Origin: Eubacterium sp. An11 | GTDB lineage: Bacteria; Bacillota; Clostridia; Lachnospirales; Lachnospiraceae | Reading direction: 5' to 3' | Assembly: GCF_002161065.1 (NCBI RefSeq) | Contig: NZ_NFLV01000013.1 | Coordinates: forward strand, 20,192 to 84,191 | Length of the DNA stretch: 64,000 bases | Part shown: positions 62,082 to 64,000 of the stretch, one piece after another | How the letters are laid out: each line of letters opens with the position of its first letter | Numbering within the stretch: the stretch's first letter is position 1 | Notes under the pieces: model-generated | Seen by the model: only the letters and a program-made list of their open reading frames with translations | What the model was told of the DNA's origin: nothing | Database searches by the model: none | Translations under genes and position numbers: made by a program

Positions 62082-63311
62082 ATGCCCACCGCCGCCTGTT
62101 ACGTGAGAGTCTCCACAGACCATCAGAGGGAAAATTACAGCATCAGCGAACAGACGTCCCGCCTGCAGGCATTCTGTCAGGCCAAAGATATTACCATTGG
62201 AAAAATATATACGGACGGAGGATATTCCGGCGGCAACTTAAACCGCCCGGCCCTCCGGGAAATGTTATCACATTTGAAAGAGTATGATGTGGTGATCGTC
62301 TATAAACTGGACCGTCTGTCCCGCAGCCAGAAAGATACGCTCCTGCTGATCGAAGATTATTTCCTTGCCAGCAAGGTGGATTTCATCTCTGTCTGTGAGA
62401 ATTTTGACACCTCAACACCTCTTGGCCGCGCCATGATCGGCATGCTGTCGGTCTTCGCCCAGCTGGAAAAGGACCAGATCACAGAGCGATTCACCATGGG
62501 CCGCATCGCCCGGGCCAAAAACGGCTATTATCACGGCGGCTCCACGGCGCCCACCGGCTATGATTACGTGGACGGCCGCCTGGTGATCAATGAAGAGGAA
62601 GCCCGTCAGGTACAGGAGCTCTATGAGCGCTTCCGTCAGGGACATTCCATCCATGACTGCTGGCAGTATATGAAGTCCCGCTATCACACAAAATACGGCG
62701 GATGGAACAGTGAAACTCTGGTGAGAAATGTACTGCGCAACGAGGTATACATCGGAAAAGTAAAATTTAACCAGCAGTCTTATCCCGGAAATCACAGGCC
62801 CATCATCAGAGAAGAGCTGTTCCGGGAGGTCCAAAAACTTCTTCAGGACCGCAGCCAGAAAGATTTTTCTTCCGGCAGCAGTTCCCGGAAAGCTCCCTTC
62901 ACTCCCAGAACCCTGCTCTCAGGTCTCCTTTACTGCGGCCGCTGCGGTGCCCGGTTTCACGGCGAGCACGGCAATTATTCCTGCTACAGCCGCACCAAAG
63001 GTTCCAGAAAATATATCAAAGATCCGGCCTGCCGGAACCGCAAATGGAAAATCGCCGAACTGGATATTCTCATCATCAACGCGGTCTGCCGCCTGCAGCT
63101 GGAGCCTCTGCCGGGCCATCAGCCGCCGGACACTTCTCCTGCAGACGCCCGGGAAACCCCTGATCCTTCTTCCGGCGAGCTGCTCTTTCATCTGCTAAGC
63201 GGCACCAATCCCCGGTCTCTTCCCCGCCGCCGGGCCTGTCTGACCAAACTCATAGAAAAAATATATCTGGACGGGGAAGAGATCACCATCATCCTCAAAA
63301 ATGTATTCTGA
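62082..63311 (+). CDS. Large serine recombinase (site-specific integrase)
   Basis: 409 residues. The N-terminal resolvase domain has the catalytic Ser11 in CYVRVSTDHQ, then YTDGGYSGGNLNRPALREML and VIVYKLDRLSRSQKDTL with the conserved arginines. A recombinase domain (GSTAPTGYDYVDGRLVINEEEARQVQELYERF) is followed by a zinc ribbon (YCGRCGARFHGEHGNYSCYS...CRNRKW). The C-terminal coiled-coil part is short, so it sits at the small end of the large serine integrases. ATG 62082 has AAAGGGGGAA 7 nt upstream; a TTG 21 nt earlier is less likely. The stop is 6 nt from the right att core. Confidence 0.95.
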   Translation: MPTAACYVRVSTDHQRENYSISEQTSRLQAFCQAKDITIGKIYTDGGYSGGNLNRPALREMLSHLKEYDVVIVYKLDRLSRSQKDTLLLIEDYFLASKVDFISVCENFDTSTPLGRAMIGMLSVFAQLEKDQITERFTMGRIARAKNGYYHGGSTAPTGYDYVDGRLVINEEEARQVQELYERFRQGHSIHDCWQYMKSRYHTKYGGWNSETLVRNVLRNEVYIGKVKFNQQSYPGNHRPIIREELFREVQKLLQDRSQKDFSSGSSSRKAPFTPRTLLSGLLYCGRCGARFHGEHGNYSCYSRTKGSRKYIKDPACRNRKWKIAELDILIINAVCRLQLEPLPGHQPPDTSPADARETPDPSSGELLFHLLSGTNPRSLPRRRACLTKLIEKIYLDGEEITIILKNVF

Positions 63312-63313
63312 AA

Positions 63314-63333
63314 AAGCCCATGTGCATGGGCTT
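63314..63333. repeat. Right attachment core (attR), perfect dyad
   Basis: AAGCCCATG-TG-CATGGGCTT has 9-bp perfectly symmetric arms around the non-palindromic dinucleotide TG (63323-63324). The last 16 bases equal the left core. Symmetry is complete on the element side, as expected for a serine-integrase site. Confidence 0.88.
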
Positions 63334-64000
63334 CGGCTGCAATGCCGCCGGAGTAGTTGGCTGCCGGATCATTGATTCGCCCCGGGAGCGTCTGCTGGCA
63401 GTTCTGACCAATAGTTTTGTTCCGTGCAACGGGCGTTTTCCGACTCTGATCGCTCTGATCACCATGTTTTTTGTGGGGACAGGAGGAACTTTTTTCGACT
63501 CGGTACTGTCGGCCGTCCTGTTAACCGGAGTGATCGTGCTTGGCGTCGCGGTCACCTTCCTGACCACCCGCTTTTTATCCGCTACTATCTTAAAGGGCGT
63601 TCCTTCTTCTTTTACTCTGGAGCTGCCGCCGTACCGGCGTCCGCAGATTGGAAAAGTCATCATCCGCTCTGTCATGGAACGAACACTCTTTGTCCTCGGC
63701 AGAGCGGCGGCGGTAGCGGCGCCGGCCGGCATGCTCCTCTGGATCATGGCAAACGTCACCGTCGGCGGAACCAGCCTCCTGGCCATCTGCTCCGGATTTC
63801 TCGATCCTTTTGCCCGGCTGATGGGCCTTGACGGAGTGATCCTGCTGGCCTTTGTGCTGGGATTTCCGGCCAATGAGATCGTTCTTCCGATCATCGTCAT
63901 GGCCTATCTGGCGGAAGGAAGCATCGCCGACACAGGCAGCCTCATGGAGATGAAAGCACTCTTCACCGCCCATGGATGGACAGCGACCACCGCCCTCTGC
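63320..64000 (+). CDS. feoB: FeoB, C-terminal part, separated by the element (runs off the window)
   Basis: The FeoB frame resumes inside the right repeat: MCMGFGCNAAGVVGCRIIDSPRERLLAVL, then NSFVPCNGRFPTLIALITMFFVG and later FVLGFPANEIVLPIIVMAYL, the conserved Gate motifs and core helices of FeoB. ATG 63320 is in frame but has no proper ribosome binding site, so expression as a separate protein is doubtful. After excision it would join the 59113-60425 part and give about 660 residues up to the window edge, close to the normal FeoB size. Confidence 0.92.
   Translation, partial: MCMGFGCNAAGVVGCRIIDSPRERLLAVLTNSFVPCNGRFPTLIALITMFFVGTGGTFFDSVLSAVLLTGVIVLGVAVTFLTTRFLSATILKGVPSSFTLELPPYRRPQIGKVIIRSVMERTLFVLGRAAAVAAPAGMLLWIMANVTVGGTSLLAICSGFLDPFARLMGLDGVILLAFVLGFPANEIVLPIIVMAYLAEGSIADTGSLMEMKALFTAHGWTATTALC

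Larger units (their letters stand above)
60410..63333 (+). mobile_element. 2.9-kb serine-recombinase element inserted in feoB
   Basis: The unit between repeats is 2,908 bp. It is bounded by the 16-bp direct repeat CCATGTGCATGGGCTT at 60410-60425 and 63318-63333. It contains a rightward large serine recombinase ending 6 nt before the right repeat, and three leftward genes: small protein, holin and GH25 endolysin. There are no capsid, replication or repressor genes. Collapsing the repeats rebuilds an uninterrupted FeoB frame, so integration appears site-specific and excision would be scarless. It resembles either an active-lysogeny type switch or a prophage reduced to its lysis cassette. Confidence 0.92.

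Overview
The window looks like chromosomal DNA of a spore-forming, low-to-mid GC Firmicute of the class Clostridia, most likely Lachnospiraceae (inference). The evidence is the sporulation operons (spoIIAA-spoIIAB-sigF, spoVA), strong AGGAGG-type ribosome binding sites almost everywhere, frequent TTG/GTG starts, and several uncharacterised families that I know mainly from Lachnospiraceae. No tRNA, rRNA or CRISPR array was seen.

Layout. 0-6 kb: start of leuS, a secreted L,D-transpeptidase, a VOC protein, a class A penicillin-binding protein, then spoVAE and spoVAD. 6-10 kb: a P-type cation ATPase preceded by what reads as a yybP-ykoY (Mn2+) riboswitch with a competing terminator, then truA. 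10-16 kb: a membrane protein with codon use typical of highly expressed genes, nagA/nagB, and an ECF sigma / RsgI-like anti-sigma / His-rich secreted protein operon. 16-19 kb: spoIIAA-spoIIAB-sigF-spoVAA-spoVAB-spoVAC; spoVAD-spoVAE lie 10 kb further on in the same orientation, so the classical operon is split. 19-25 kb: a TPR membrane protein, folC, valS. 25-33 kb: an uncharacterised three-gene module (TPR protein, ASKHA-like protein, 1,170-residue protein) next to a secreted subtilase. 33-43 kb: dus, trmO, a highly structured gene-free stretch, gtrA, a secreted C69 peptidase, purC, nth, an EamA transporter, a DUF1003 protein, yaaA. 43-54 kb: two GntR/ABC operons (one with a gutted ATPase), DUF3592 paralogues, a ROK regulator with a palindromic operator, an AT-rich ATPase/DUF4869 pair, alkD. 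54-58 kb: a PepSY lipoprotein, a PadR-DUF1700-DUF4097 operon, mgsA. 58-64 kb: feoA and feoB.

The most striking item is at the right end. feoB is cut in the middle of its membrane domain by a 2,908-bp element carrying a large serine recombinase and, on the other strand, only a small protein, a holin and a GH25 endolysin. A 16-bp direct repeat flanks it. Joining the repeats restores the FeoB frame exactly, and the reconstructed circular junction is a perfect 12-bp-armed palindrome around a central TG, as expected for a serine-integrase attachment site. This is either a reversible switch on iron uptake or a minimal, lysis-only phage derivative.
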